A stretch of 64,000 nt of DNA. Source: JALZEG01 sp035942255 (GTDB taxonomy: Bacteria > Actinomycetota > CADDZG01 > WHSQ01). The notes beneath the pieces were generated by a model. It made no database searches, was not told the origin of the DNA, and saw only the letters and a list, made by a program, of their open reading frames with translations. Shown here in pieces: positions 8,655 to 17,271 of the stretch. Position 1 is the first letter of the stretch. Every line of letters begins with the position of its first letter. The stretch lies in contig DASZDG010000044.1 in NCBI GenBank assembly GCA_035942255.1, positions 89,483 through 153,482 on the forward strand, in the 5' to 3' direction. A program made the position numbers and the translations under genes.

Positions 8655-9392
8655 TCAGCTTCTTCTGCGGGTCGACTTCCGGGAGCCGGTCGACTTGCGG
8701 GACGTCGACTTCTTCGCCGTCGACTTCTTCCGGCCGGTCGACTTCTTGGAGGCCGTCGACTTGCGGGAGCCCGTGGACTTCCTTGCGGTCGACTTCTTGC
8801 GTCCGGTCGACTTCTTGGAGCCCGTGGACTTACGCGCAGTCGACTTCTTCCGGCCAGTGGCCTTCTTGGACCCCGTGGACTTCCGAGCAGTCGACTTCTT
8901 GCGTCCGGTCGACTTCTTCGAGCCGGTGGACTTCCTGGCGGTCGACTTCTTCCGGCCCGTGGACTTCTTGGACCCCGTCGACTTCCGTGCAGTCGACTTC
9001 TTGCGTCCGGTCGACTTCTTCGAGCCGGTGGACTTCCTGGCGGTCGTCTTCTTCCGGCCGGTCGACTTCTTCGCCGTCGTCTTCTTCCGGCCCGTGGACT
9101 TCTTCGCCGTCGACTTCTTGCGGCCCGTCGACTTCTTGGCACCGCTGGACTTGCGGCTCGTGGACTTCGAGCCGCCGGACGAGCCTGCACCGCCCGAAGA
9201 ACCCGAAGAGCCACCACCGTCGCCGGTTCCGGCCGCATCCGCAGCCGCACGCGCGCCACCCGCAGCGAGGTCACGTGCCCTCGCGGTAGGGCTCGATCCC
9301 GAGCTCTCCGTCGAGAGCACACCGGCTGCGGCCTCGACCGCACCGGCGGCGGCGTCGCGGATCTGGCCCACGATGCCTTTGTCCTCTGCCAT
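8655..9392 (-). CDS. Lys/Ser/Thr-rich histone H1-like DNA-binding protein
   Basis: 245 residues from an ATG preceded closely by AAAGGGGAGGG. The first 35 or so residues (EDKGIVGQIRDAAAGAVEAAAG) form a likely amphipathic helix. A Gly/Ser-rich linker follows (to about 105), and then the tail repeats units such as KKSTGRKKSTARKSTGS about a dozen times. This is the composition of eukaryotic H1 C-terminal tails and of bacterial nucleoid proteins with PAKK/KAAK repeats, so binding and compaction of DNA is the likely role. No globular HU domain is present, unlike mycobacterial HupB. The tail is encoded by near-identical DNA repeats, so its length may vary between strains. Confidence 0.8.
   Translation of the reverse strand: MAEDKGIVGQIRDAAAGAVEAAAGVLSTESSGSSPTARARDLAAGGARAAADAAGTGDGGGSSGSSGGAGSSGGSKSTSRKSSGAKKSTGRKKSTAKKSTGRKKTTAKKSTGRKKTTARKSTGSKKSTGRKKSTARKSTGSKKSTGRKKSTARKSTGSKKSTGRKKSTARKSTGSKKATGRKKSTARKSTGSKKSTGRKKSTARKSTGSRKSTASKKSTGRKKSTAKKSTSRKSTGSRKSTRRRS
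8680..9170. repeat. Degenerate tandem repeats coding the Lys-rich tail
   Basis: Units built on GTCGACTTCTT-type blocks recur about every 39-51 bases (for example around 8800, 8900, 9000 and 9060), with only scattered substitutions. In the gene they encode KKSTGRKKS repeats. Many GTCGAC hexanucleotides make this stretch prone to slippage and misassembly. Confidence 0.85.
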
Positions 9393-9462
9393 GCCCTCCC
9401 CTTTCGTAATGGGACCCATGAATCCGTACCGTGGTTTCCCTGACAAAGCAATACCAAAACAA

Positions 9463-9474
9463 ACAACGCGTTGT
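9463..9474. promoter_or_regulatory. 12-bp palindrome between divergent genes
   Basis: ACAACGCGTTGT is a perfect palindrome inside the A+T-rich 140-base gap between the H1-like gene (minus) and the 160-residue unknown gene (plus). It could be an operator for either or both. No clear -35/-10 pair can be fixed around it. Confidence 0.4.
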
Positions 9475-9532
9475 AAGCCGCCGCTATATGGGCACGCTCA
9501 CGGACGAAGCATCGCGCAGGAAGGATCGGGCA

Positions 9533-10015
9533 GTGACCGTTTCGAAGTACCTCTCGATATACGTGAACGACCATCTGGCCGCTCTGACGGCGCTGCGCGA
9601 CGTCGCGCGCCGCTCGGCCCGGTCGAACGACGGCAGCGAGCTGGGCGCGTACCTGCAGCGCGTCGCGTCGGACCTCGACGGAGCCCGGAACGAGGTCCGC
9701 GAGATCGCCGGCGGCCTCGGGATCCGCCGTGATCCCTTCAAGGCCGCGGCGGCGTGGGCCGCGGAGAAGCTCGGCCGGTTGAAGCTGAACGGCCACCTGC
9801 TCACGTACTCGCCGTTGAGCCGCGTCCTCGAGCTCGAGGGGCTCGAAGCCGGGGCCGCCGTCGAGACGGCGACCTGGCGGGCACTGGGCGCGGCCACCGG
9901 CCGCGACTTCTCGGAGCGGATCTACGCGTGCGAACGCCGCCGGTCGGAGCTCGCGCGGCACCACGCGGCGGCGATCGCCCGTGCGCTCGGGGAGGGGACA
10001 TCGCAGACGCGGTAG
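9533..10015 (+). CDS. Unknown 160-residue helical protein
   Basis: The chosen GTG lies 7 bases after AGGAAGGA, the best ribosome site in the region; upstream ATGs at 9431 and 9488 lack one. The protein is predicted mostly alpha-helical and rich in Arg, Ala and Glu, without signal peptide or membrane helix. Segments VNDHLAALTALRDVARR and RRSELARHHAAAIARALG suggest a four-helix bundle of the ferritin-like or DUF892-like sort, but I see no metal-ligand motif and do not assign a family. Its stop codon touches the start of the FAD oxidoreductase (TAGTG), so the two are likely cotranscribed. Confidence 0.7.
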   Translation: MTVSKYLSIYVNDHLAALTALRDVARRSARSNDGSELGAYLQRVASDLDGARNEVREIAGGLGIRRDPFKAAAAWAAEKLGRLKLNGHLLTYSPLSRVLELEGLEAGAAVETATWRALGAATGRDFSERIYACERRRSELARHHAAAIARALGEGTSQTR

Positions 10016-11568
10016 TGATCGGCGCCGGCCCGAACGGCTTGGTCGCGGCGAACCTCCTCGCGGACCGGGGGTGGGACGTCGTCGTCCTCGAAGCGGCCCC
10101 CGAGCCCGGAGGAGCCGTCCGCAGCGGAGAGCTCACGCTTCCGGGATTCACGCACGACCTCTTCAGCGCGTTCTATCCACTCGCGGCCGCGTCGCCGGTG
10201 ATCCGGGGGCTCGAGCTCGAGCGCTGGGGACTGGAATGGCGGCACGCGCCTGCGGTCCTCGCCCACCCCCTCGAAGACGGCCGGGCCGCGTTGCTCTCGA
10301 CCGACGTCGAGGAGACCGCCGCCTCCCTCGATGCGATCGCGCCCGGCGACGGCAACGCGTGGAAGGAGCTGTACGCGCTCTGGCGGCGGACGGGGGATGC
10401 GGTGATCGCCGCCATCACGCAACCCCTCGTGCCGGCCGTCCCTGCCCTGCGCCTCGCAGGAGCCCTCCGCACCGGCATCCCGTCGTTCGTGCGCTTCGGG
10501 CTGCTCTCCGCCACGCGCCTCGCCGACGAGCACTTCCGCGGGCCCGGCGGCGGCGAGATCGTCGCGGGGAACGCCCTGCACACGGACCTCTCCCCGACGA
10601 TGTCGCCGAGCGGCTTCTACGGATGGCTGCTCGCGTCGCTCGGGCAGCACGTCGGCTGGCCGGTGCCCGCGGGCGGCGCCGGTCGCCTCACCGGGGCGAT
10701 GGCCAGCCGCCTGCGCGCACGTGGCGGTGAGGTCGTCTGCGGGACGCGCGTCACGCGGATCGAGGTACGCGGGGGCCGCGCCGTAGCGGCCCTGACGGCG
10801 GACGGCGACGCCCACGCGGCGCGGAAGGCAGTCATCGCGACCACCGGTGCGCCGGCACTGTTCGGCGAGCTCCTCGACCCCGCAGACGTGCCACCCCGCG
10901 TGCGCGACCGCATGGAGAGGTTCGAGTACGACCACGCCACGGTGAAGGTCGATTGGGCGCTGGATGCCGCGATACCGTGGGCCGCTCCGGACGTGCGCCG
11001 GTCGGCGGCGGTCCACGTCGGCGGGAGCATGGACGAGATGGTGCGGTACGCGTCGCAGATCGACCTCGGGATGGTCCCCGACAGGCCGTTCCTCGTCCTC
11101 GGGCAGATGAACGTCGCGGACCCGTCGCGGTCCCCTGCCGGGACGGAGACCGTCTGGGCGTACACGCACGTCCCGCAACGCCCGGCGCGGCCGGTCGCGT
11201 CGTGGGAGGACGTCGTGGACGGCATGGAGGCGCAGATCGAGCGGTTCGCGTCGGGCTTCAGGTCGCGCATCAAGGCGCGGCACGTGTTCACGCCGGAGAC
11301 GATGGAGGCGACGAACGCGAACCTCGTCGGCGGAGCGGTCAACGGCGGCAGCGCGAAGCTCCACCAGCAGCTGTTCTTCCGGCCCGCACCGGGGCTCGCC
11401 CGCGGCAAGACCCCGATCAAGGGCCTCTATCTCGGCTCGGCCTCGGTCCATCCGGGGGGCGGCGTGCACGGTGCGCCCGGTGCCAACGCGGCGAGGGCCG
11501 CTCTCGCGGCGGAGCGGCGGGCCTCCTTCGCCGCTCTCGCCAAGAAGCCTCAGCGGCCGAGCGCGTAG
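10015..11568 (+). CDS. FAD-dependent oxidoreductase of the phytoene-desaturase (CrtI/PYROXD2) family
   Basis: About 517 residues. VIGAGPNGLVAANLL is the FAD-binding Rossmann motif, followed by VVVLEAAPEPGG. The C-terminal block LYLGSASVHPGGGVHGAPGANAA is the second FAD-binding segment typical of CrtI-like and PYROXD2-like desaturases. The substrate is unknown; no other carotenoid gene is near, so the PYROXD2-like branch is the safer guess. The start is uncertain. GTG at 10015 removes the usual first beta strand; codons upstream (DIADAV) read through in frame and follow a GGAGGGG ribosome site, so a non-standard or slightly upstream start is likely. The 3' end overlaps the convergent STAND gene by 19 bases. 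Confidence 0.82.
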   Translation: MIGAGPNGLVAANLLADRGWDVVVLEAAPEPGGAVRSGELTLPGFTHDLFSAFYPLAAASPVIRGLELERWGLEWRHAPAVLAHPLEDGRAALLSTDVEETAASLDAIAPGDGNAWKELYALWRRTGDAVIAAITQPLVPAVPALRLAGALRTGIPSFVRFGLLSATRLADEHFRGPGGGEIVAGNALHTDLSPTMSPSGFYGWLLASLGQHVGWPVPAGGAGRLTGAMASRLRARGGEVVCGTRVTRIEVRGGRAVAALTADGDAHAARKAVIATTGAPALFGELLDPADVPPRVRDRMERFEYDHATVKVDWALDAAIPWAAPDVRRSAAVHVGGSMDEMVRYASQIDLGMVPDRPFLVLGQMNVADPSRSPAGTETVWAYTHVPQRPARPVASWEDVVDGMEAQIERFASGFRSRIKARHVFTPETMEATNANLVGGAVNGGSAKLHQQLFFRPAPGLARGKTPIKGLYLGSASVHPGGGVHGAPGANAARAALAAERRASFAALAKKPQRPSA

Positions 11569-14123
11569 TCCACGGCCTCCTCGAGCGACATCGAACGTCC
11601 CTCGTCCCACAGCGCCGCGAACGTCTCGTCGCCGAGCGCCTCCCGCGCGGCGTTGACGTAGCGGTCGTACGCGACCTTCTCCCCCGGCGGCAGCGGCGCG
11701 TTCAGGTCCTCGCGCAGCTTGTCGGCCGCGCCGTAGAGCCGCGTCGCCTGGTCGGGCCGGTCGGAGTAGGCGGCGACCCCGCCGAGGTTCTCGATGACGT
11801 AGGCGATGTCCCACCTCATGCCGAGCTGCTCGAACATCTTCAGCGACTGCTCGAGGAGGTGGCGGGCGTCGTCGAGGTCGCGCGTGTGCAGGCGGACGTC
11901 GGAGAGGTTCAGCATCGCCCTCGCCATGCCGAGCGTGTCCCCGCTCCGAGCGAACACGTCGAGCGACTCGCCGTAGAGCTCGGCCGCGCGCTCCCACTCC
12001 TCGTCGTGGATCGCGAGGATCCCGAGGTTGCTTAGCACGGTCCCGGTCTCGCCCTCGTTCCCGGCCTCCCGCTGCAGCGCGAGGCTCCGCTCGAGCAGCT
12101 CCCGCGCGCCCTCGGTGTCGCCGCGGTCGAGCCTGATCAGAGCGAGGTACCTGAGCGAGCTCCCGAGCCGGGACGCGTCCCCCAGCCCGCGCCGGATCTC
12201 CACGCACGCCTCCATCTGCATCGTCGCGCGCTTCACCTCACCCTGCGCCAGCGCGAGGATCGCGGCCCCCTCGAGCGCGTCCGCTCGCAGCTCGGGATCG
12301 GCCCCCTCGGCGCGCGACAGAGCCTCCTCGAGCCACCTCTGCCCCTCGGTGAGGTGCGCGTGGTACTCCCAGAAGCGCGTCAACCTCGCCGCGAGCCGCA
12401 GCTCGGTCGCGCAGTCGCCCAGGCGGATCGCCGTACGCAACGCCGCCCGCATGTTGTCGTGCTCGTGCTCCAGGACGGTCATCCAGTAGAGCTGGTCCTC
12501 CTTGCGGAGACGCGCCGCGGCCCGTTCCGCGAGGTCGAGGAAGTACTCCATGTGGCGGCGCGCGATGTCGTCCATCTCCGCGTTCTCGCGCAGCTTCTCC
12601 TCCGCGTACTCCTTGAGCGTGTTCAGCATCGAGAAGCGGGGGTCCGACCCGGGTACGTCGTCGCGCAGCAGCAGGCTCTTCCGCATCAGCGAGTCCAGCC
12701 AGTCGAGCAGCTCGTACTCCCGGCCCGGGGTGCACACGACGTGCTCGGCGGCGTCGAGCGTGAAGCCGCCGGAGAACACCGACGTGCGCCGCCACGTCGT
12801 GCGCTCCTCCTCGCCGAGCAGCTCGTAGTCCCAGTCGAGGAGGCCGCGCAGGGTCTGCTGACGTTCCGGAAGGTCGCGGGGGCCGCGGGACAGCAGCCGG
12901 AAGCGGTCGTCGAGGCGTTCGAGCAGTCCCTGCGGCGACAGCAGCCGCGCCCGGGCGGCTGCGAGCTCGATGGACAGTGGGAGCCCGTCGAGCCGTTCGA
13001 CCACCTCCACCACCTGCGAGACGTTCGCATCGGTGAGCTCGAACGCCGGGTTCGCCGCACGCGCCCGGTCGACGAACAGTGCGACGGCATCCGACTCGCA
13101 CGCGTCCTCCACCGTGTCGACGCGGCCCCCGGCCGGCACCGCGAGCGGCTCGACGCGGAACACACGCTCACCCATGAGCGTCAGCGCCGCGCGGCTCGTC
13201 ACGAGGACCTTGAGATGCGGGCACGCAAGCAGGAGGTGGCGCACCGCGGCCCCCGCCGGCAGGACGTGCTCGAAGTTGTCGAGGATCAGCAGCCGGCGGT
13301 CCTCTCCCACGTGGTCGGCGACCGCTTCGAGCGTCGAGCGGTCGGCGCTCTCCCTGACGCCGAGGGCTCGCGCGATCGCGGGAACCACCAGCGACGAGTC
13401 CGCGAGCGCCCCCAGCAGCACGGGGACGATCCCGTCCGGGAAGCGGTCGTGCAGCGTGCGCGCCACCTCGAAAGCGAGCCGCGACTTCCCGATGCCGCCG
13501 GGGCCCGTGAGCGTCACCAGCCTCACGTCGTCCTCCGCGAGCAGGTTCTGGACCGCGGTCATCTCCTGGACGCGTCCCACGAACGGCGTCGGCTGGATCG
13601 GGAACGGGTCGGCGACGGGCTCCGGCGCACGTGCACGCGCCGGGCGGACGGGCGCGGCGAACCGCTCGGTCAGCATCAGCGCGAGGTCGTCCTGTACGAG
13701 CGCCCGCAGCTCGTCGGGCGTGCGGAAGCCCTTGTAGGAGACGCCGTCGTCGTTGCGGATCGTGTCGAGCAGCTCGCGCAGCCGGTCCTCGCGCGACGCC
13801 GGCTCCTTGATGTAGATGAGCTTCGGCATGGCTCCCGCGAGGCGGTACTCGTCCTCGAGCCCGGAGATCGTCTCGCCCGGCGCGATCCACCCGTAGCGCT
13901 CCCAATAGATTCCGAGGAAGACGTGGCTCTGCGCGAGGTAGGAGCGGTACAGGTCGCGCGGGGGGTGCGGCCGCGCTCCCAGCTCGAACATCACGGGGGT
14001 CATCCGGATGCTCTCGACCGCCTCCCGGGCCGCGCGCCGCTCCGGCTCGAGCTCCTTCAGCGTCGAGCTGATGAACACGCGGACGCGCTGGTCCGGGGTG
14101 AGGGTCGGGACGAGGGAGCTCAT
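11550..14123 (-). CDS. STAND NTPase: DUF4062-like domain, NB-ARC ATPase, TPR tail (second of pair)
   Basis: 857 residues from an ATG that overlaps the upstream gene's TGA by 4 bases. Residues 12-160 match a DUF4062-type domain (VRVFISSTLKELEPER, then LGIYWERYGW). TPFVGR opens the ATPase: P-loop GPGGIGKSR (207-215), Walker B LLILDNFEH, then a winged-helix block (ERQQTLRGLLDWDYELL, FSGGFTLDAAE) as in AfsR/COG3903 regulators. The C-terminal half is TPR repeats that probably sense a ligand or partner. DUF4062 is widely found as an N-terminal effector-associated domain in such STAND proteins. The job could be signalling or anti-phage immunity; no DNA-binding effector is seen. Confidence 0.85.
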   Translation of the reverse strand: MSSLVPTLTPDQRVRVFISSTLKELEPERRAAREAVESIRMTPVMFELGARPHPPRDLYRSYLAQSHVFLGIYWERYGWIAPGETISGLEDEYRLAGAMPKLIYIKEPASREDRLRELLDTIRNDDGVSYKGFRTPDELRALVQDDLALMLTERFAAPVRPARARAPEPVADPFPIQPTPFVGRVQEMTAVQNLLAEDDVRLVTLTGPGGIGKSRLAFEVARTLHDRFPDGIVPVLLGALADSSLVVPAIARALGVRESADRSTLEAVADHVGEDRRLLILDNFEHVLPAGAAVRHLLLACPHLKVLVTSRAALTLMGERVFRVEPLAVPAGGRVDTVEDACESDAVALFVDRARAANPAFELTDANVSQVVEVVERLDGLPLSIELAAARARLLSPQGLLERLDDRFRLLSRGPRDLPERQQTLRGLLDWDYELLGEEERTTWRRTSVFSGGFTLDAAEHVVCTPGREYELLDWLDSLMRKSLLLRDDVPGSDPRFSMLNTLKEYAEEKLRENAEMDDIARRHMEYFLDLAERAAARLRKEDQLYWMTVLEHEHDNMRAALRTAIRLGDCATELRLAARLTRFWEYHAHLTEGQRWLEEALSRAEGADPELRADALEGAAILALAQGEVKRATMQMEACVEIRRGLGDASRLGSSLRYLALIRLDRGDTEGARELLERSLALQREAGNEGETGTVLSNLGILAIHDEEWERAAELYGESLDVFARSGDTLGMARAMLNLSDVRLHTRDLDDARHLLEQSLKMFEQLGMRWDIAYVIENLGGVAAYSDRPDQATRLYGAADKLREDLNAPLPPGEKVAYDRYVNAAREALGDETFAALWDEGRSMSLEEAVDYALGR

Positions 14124-16696
14124 CCCGACGCCGCGCTCCGCTGGAGCCCCAGCGCGTACTCGACGGCCGCGGCCCCCGACAGCGCCCGCCCCCGCTCCCA
14201 CGCGGCATCGAACTCGTCGGGGTCGAGCGCGGCCTTCACGCCGGAGAGCCGCGCCCGGTACGTCTCGAGCTCCGCCTCCGGGAGCGGCGCCCCCAGGAGG
14301 TCACGCAATGCCTGGCCCGCGCCGAAGAGCGTCGCGGCCTCCGCGGCGTTCCCGAAGCCGCTCTGGACCGTGCCCATGAGCTCGAGCAGATCCGTGATGT
14401 CCCACTCCGATCCGATCGCGATGCACAGCCTGAGGCTCTCGGCGATGAGATCCTCCGCCGCGCCCAGCTCGCCCTTCTCCATGCGGGCCTCGCCGAGGTT
14501 CATGAGGATCCGCGCGATCGCCTTCTGGTCTCCCGCGTCGCGGAAGTACTCCAGCGCCGCACCGTACTGCGCGATCGCCTCGTCGAGGTCGCCGGCGAGG
14601 CGCGCGAGGACGCCGAGGTTGTTCTGCGCCTCCGCGATCCCGCGCCGGTCGCCGATCTTCTGCTTGATCTCGAGGCTCCGCAGGTAGAAGGAGCGGGCGG
14701 TCTCGGGGTCCCCGCGCTCCGACGCGATGATCCCGCGCTGCTTCAGGGCGCGCGACAGCGCGTGCTCGTCGCCGATCTCGTCGTACAGGCCGATCGCCTG
14801 CTCGACGAACGTCACCGCGCGCTTGTACTCGCCCTGCCCGCGCGCCATCACCGCCGCGCACTCGAGGCACGGCGCACGGAGATGGGCCGGTGCGGCGTCG
14901 GTGCGGGCCAGCGCGTCCTCCAGCACACGCTGCCCCTCGCTCAGATGCGCCCGGAACTCCCAGTACTCGCCGAGGGCCGCGGCGAGGCGCAGCTCGGTCT
15001 CGTGGTCGCCGGACTCGGCCGCCCACCGCAGCGCCCCGCGCATGTTGTCGGCCTCGTGGTCGAGCACGTCGAGCCACCTGATCTGGTCCGGGCCCTTCAG
15101 CTCGGGCCCCGCCTCCTCGGCCAGGCGAAGGAAGAACGCCGCGTGCGCGTTCCTCACCTCGGCCGTATCACCCGCCGCGTCGAGCTTCTCGTACGCGTAC
15201 TCGCGCAACGTGCGGAGCATGAAGAAGCGCGCGTCCCCCGCCGCCTCGCCCTGCGAGAGCAGGCTCTTCGAGGTGAGCGACTCGACGATCTCGAACACGT
15301 CGGCGTCGGGGCCGATCACGCGCTCCGCCGCGGCGAGCGTGAACCCTCCCGAGAACACCGCGAGCTTGCGGAAGACCTCCTGCTCCTCCTCCTCGAGCAG
15401 GTCGTAGTCCCAGTCCAGCGTCGCGCGCAGCGTCTGCTGGCGCTCCGGCAGGTCGACCGGGCCGCCGGTGAGGAGCTGCAGGCGATGCGCGAGCCGCGAC
15501 AGGATCGCGTCCGGCCCGAGCAGCCGCGCCCGTGCGGCCGCGAGCTCGATCGCTAACGGCAGTCCGTCGAGACGGGCGCAGATCTGCGTGATCGTCGCCG
15601 CGTTGGCGTCCGTAAGGGCGAACGACGGATCGGCCGCCCGCGCGCGCTGGACGAACAGCCGCACGGCCTCGAACTGCTCGACCTGCGCGGCGGTGCACTC
15701 GACGGTGTCGGCCGGCAGGCGCAGCGGGGGCACTCGGTACTCGAGCTCTCCCCGGATGAACAGCACCGCGCGGCTCGTCACGAGCAGCTTCACCCCGCGG
15801 CACGCCTCGAGGACGCCGGCGAGGTGGTGCGCCGCCGAGACCACGTGCTCGAAGTTGTCGAGGACGAGCAGCATCTCCTTCGTACGGAGGAGCTCCTTCA
15901 GGTTCTCGACGAGCGTGCGCTCCGCGCTCTCCTTCACGTCCAGGGCGCGGGCGATCGCGGGGATCACTAGGTGCGGGTCGGCCACGGCCGACAGCGGGAC
16001 GACGGTGACGCCGTCGGCGAACCGGTCCGCGACCGCGGACGCGACCTCGTACGCGAGACGCGACTTCCCGATCCCGCCCGGCCCCGACAGCGTCACGAGC
16101 CGCGTCGAGGCGTCGACGAGCAGCGCGGCGACCTCGCCGACCTCTTTCGACCGCCCGACGAACGGCGTGAGCTGGACGGGGAGACGGACCTTGGGGGCCG
16201 CCGCGGCAACGGCGGGAGCGGGCGCGGGCTGCGCGACCGACGCGGCGAAGCGCTGGGACAAGAGGGCCGCGAGGTCGTCTCTTACGAGGTCGTGCAGCTC
16301 GTCCACGTGCATGAAGCGCTTGACCGGCGTCCCGTCCTGCGCGGCGGCGTCGAGGTACGGGGGCAACGTTACCGCCCCGGCGGTCGCGCGCACGTAGAGG
16401 AGCTTGGGCAGGTCGCGCGCCTCCGCGAGCTCGAACTCCTGCAGCGTCGCGTCCGCTATCGCGCCCTCGCCCAGCGCCTCGTACACCCCCACGAAGGCGT
16501 TGCTCTGGGACAGGTAGGCGGCGCTCACCCGGCGGCCCGCAGACCCCTCCACGTCGACCGTCACCGGCGTCAGATGCAACGACTCGATCGCGGCGCGGGC
16601 CGTGCGGCGCTCTTCGAACAGCCGCGCTGTGTCACCGCTGACGTAGACGCGCAGGCGCTGGTCGGGCGTGCGGATGAGCCCGGGAGACTGATTCAC
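14120..16696 (-). CDS. STAND NTPase with degenerate DUF4062-like domain, NB-ARC ATPase and TPR tail (first of pair)
   Basis: 858 residues, a paralogue of the next gene along its whole length. The N-terminal domain aligns (TPDQRLRVYVS) but has lost the YWERYGW and LEDEY signatures, so it may be inactive or have a new specificity. P-loop GPGGIGKSR is at 205-213, Walker B is LLVLDNFEH, and the winged-helix block reads ERQQTLRATLDWDYDLL. TPR repeats fill the C-terminal 350 residues. GTG is chosen as start because a TACAAT -10 box ends 6 bases before it, giving a leaderless mRNA, and because it makes the N-terminus match the paralogue. A TTG 21 bases upstream lies before that box. The 4-base overlap implies coupled translation and perhaps a hetero-oligomer. 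Confidence 0.83.
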   Translation of the reverse strand: MNQSPGLIRTPDQRLRVYVSGDTARLFEERRTARAAIESLHLTPVTVDVEGSAGRRVSAAYLSQSNAFVGVYEALGEGAIADATLQEFELAEARDLPKLLYVRATAGAVTLPPYLDAAAQDGTPVKRFMHVDELHDLVRDDLAALLSQRFAASVAQPAPAPAVAAAAPKVRLPVQLTPFVGRSKEVGEVAALLVDASTRLVTLSGPGGIGKSRLAYEVASAVADRFADGVTVVPLSAVADPHLVIPAIARALDVKESAERTLVENLKELLRTKEMLLVLDNFEHVVSAAHHLAGVLEACRGVKLLVTSRAVLFIRGELEYRVPPLRLPADTVECTAAQVEQFEAVRLFVQRARAADPSFALTDANAATITQICARLDGLPLAIELAAARARLLGPDAILSRLAHRLQLLTGGPVDLPERQQTLRATLDWDYDLLEEEEQEVFRKLAVFSGGFTLAAAERVIGPDADVFEIVESLTSKSLLSQGEAAGDARFFMLRTLREYAYEKLDAAGDTAEVRNAHAAFFLRLAEEAGPELKGPDQIRWLDVLDHEADNMRGALRWAAESGDHETELRLAAALGEYWEFRAHLSEGQRVLEDALARTDAAPAHLRAPCLECAAVMARGQGEYKRAVTFVEQAIGLYDEIGDEHALSRALKQRGIIASERGDPETARSFYLRSLEIKQKIGDRRGIAEAQNNLGVLARLAGDLDEAIAQYGAALEYFRDAGDQKAIARILMNLGEARMEKGELGAAEDLIAESLRLCIAIGSEWDITDLLELMGTVQSGFGNAAEAATLFGAGQALRDLLGAPLPEAELETYRARLSGVKAALDPDEFDAAWERGRALSGAAAVEYALGLQRSAASG

Positions 16697-16702
16697 CAGT
16701 CG

Positions 16703-16708
16703 ATTGTA
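16703..16708 (-). promoter_or_regulatory. -10 box for the STAND gene pair (leaderless)
   Basis: TACAAT on the minus strand, 6 bases before the GTG start at 16696. No ribosome site and no good -35 box are present. The spacing would place transcription start on or next to the GTG, a common arrangement in actinobacteria. Confidence 0.55.
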
Positions 16709-16828
16709 GGAACCCAATCACTCTGCGACTACGGAGACGGCCGTTTCGCGCCCCGTGGACATACCGGGAGGAATGGGACGCATCGATGGCGAAGGCTCGG
16801 AGGACTCCGACGAAAGGAAGGGGAATCC

Positions 16829-17014
16829 ATGCTGAGCAAGCTCCGTACGAGCGTCCTGGTCGCCGCTGCGGCCGCGGTGATCGCGGTCCCGGCGATGCCC
16901 GCTCCCGCGCTCGCGCAGACCGACGACTGCGAGTTCTTCCGCCCGACCGCAAGCGAGGTCGTGAGCTGCGCCCGCTACATCATCAGGAACCTCACCGCCG
17001 ACTGGTGGGGCTAG
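16829..17014 (+). CDS. Small secreted two-cysteine peptide, copy 1
   Basis: 61 residues. A basic start (MLSKLR) and a hydrophobic core end at PALAQ, a clear Sec signal peptide; the mature part is about 32 residues. It begins QTDDC and contains SEVVSC, the pattern QxxDC...EVVxC shared with the next two genes, so one disulfide bond is likely. A strong AAAGGAAGGGG ribosome site precedes the ATG. I do not recognise the family. It could be a secreted signal, a toxin-like peptide or a small structural peptide. It heads a three-gene cluster ending at a strong terminator, divergent from the STAND pair. Confidence 0.8.
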   Translation: MLSKLRTSVLVAAAAAVIAVPAMPAPALAQTDDCEFFRPTASEVVSCARYIIRNLTADWWG

Positions 17015-17038
17015 GCAGGCCGAGCGAAAGGAGATCCC

Positions 17039-17248
17039 ATGAGGAGGATCCGCAACGGCATCATCGCCGCCAGCACGGCCGCGGCCCTCGCAGTACCGCT
17101 GCTGCCCGCGGCCCCCGCCGCGGCGCAGGACTACGACTGCCAGATCTCGCCGATCGGTCCGTCGCACATCCCGGGGGAGGTCGTCGACTGCGTCATCTTC
17201 ATCCTGATCACCGCGATCGGCGACCCCGATCTCCCGCCGGGCATCTAG
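17039..17248 (+). CDS. Small secreted two-cysteine peptide, copy 2
   Basis: 69 residues. The signal peptide is MRRIRNGIIA... up to APAAAQ; the mature peptide of about 40 residues starts QDYDC and has GEVVDC followed by a hydrophobic VIFILITAIG stretch and an acidic, Pro-rich end. It shares QxxDC...EVVDC with its neighbours while the rest differs, which indicates duplication followed by divergence with the cysteines preserved. AAAGGAGA lies 5 bases before the ATG. It starts 24 bases after copy 1 ends. Family unknown. Confidence 0.8.
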   Translation: MRRIRNGIIAASTAAALAVPLLPAAPAAAQDYDCQISPIGPSHIPGEVVDCVIFILITAIGDPDLPPGI

Positions 17249-17271
17249 ACCGCCACGAAAAGGAGTAGACG

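Noticed and set aside
8680..9170. Possible CRISPR array in the repeat block
   Set aside because: The repeats have no unique spacers, are in frame, and code for a Lys-rich tail.
10015..11568. FAD protein as carotenoid desaturase in a pigment cluster
   Set aside because: No phytoene synthase or cyclase gene is near, and the C-terminal block fits the wider PYROXD2-like group equally well.
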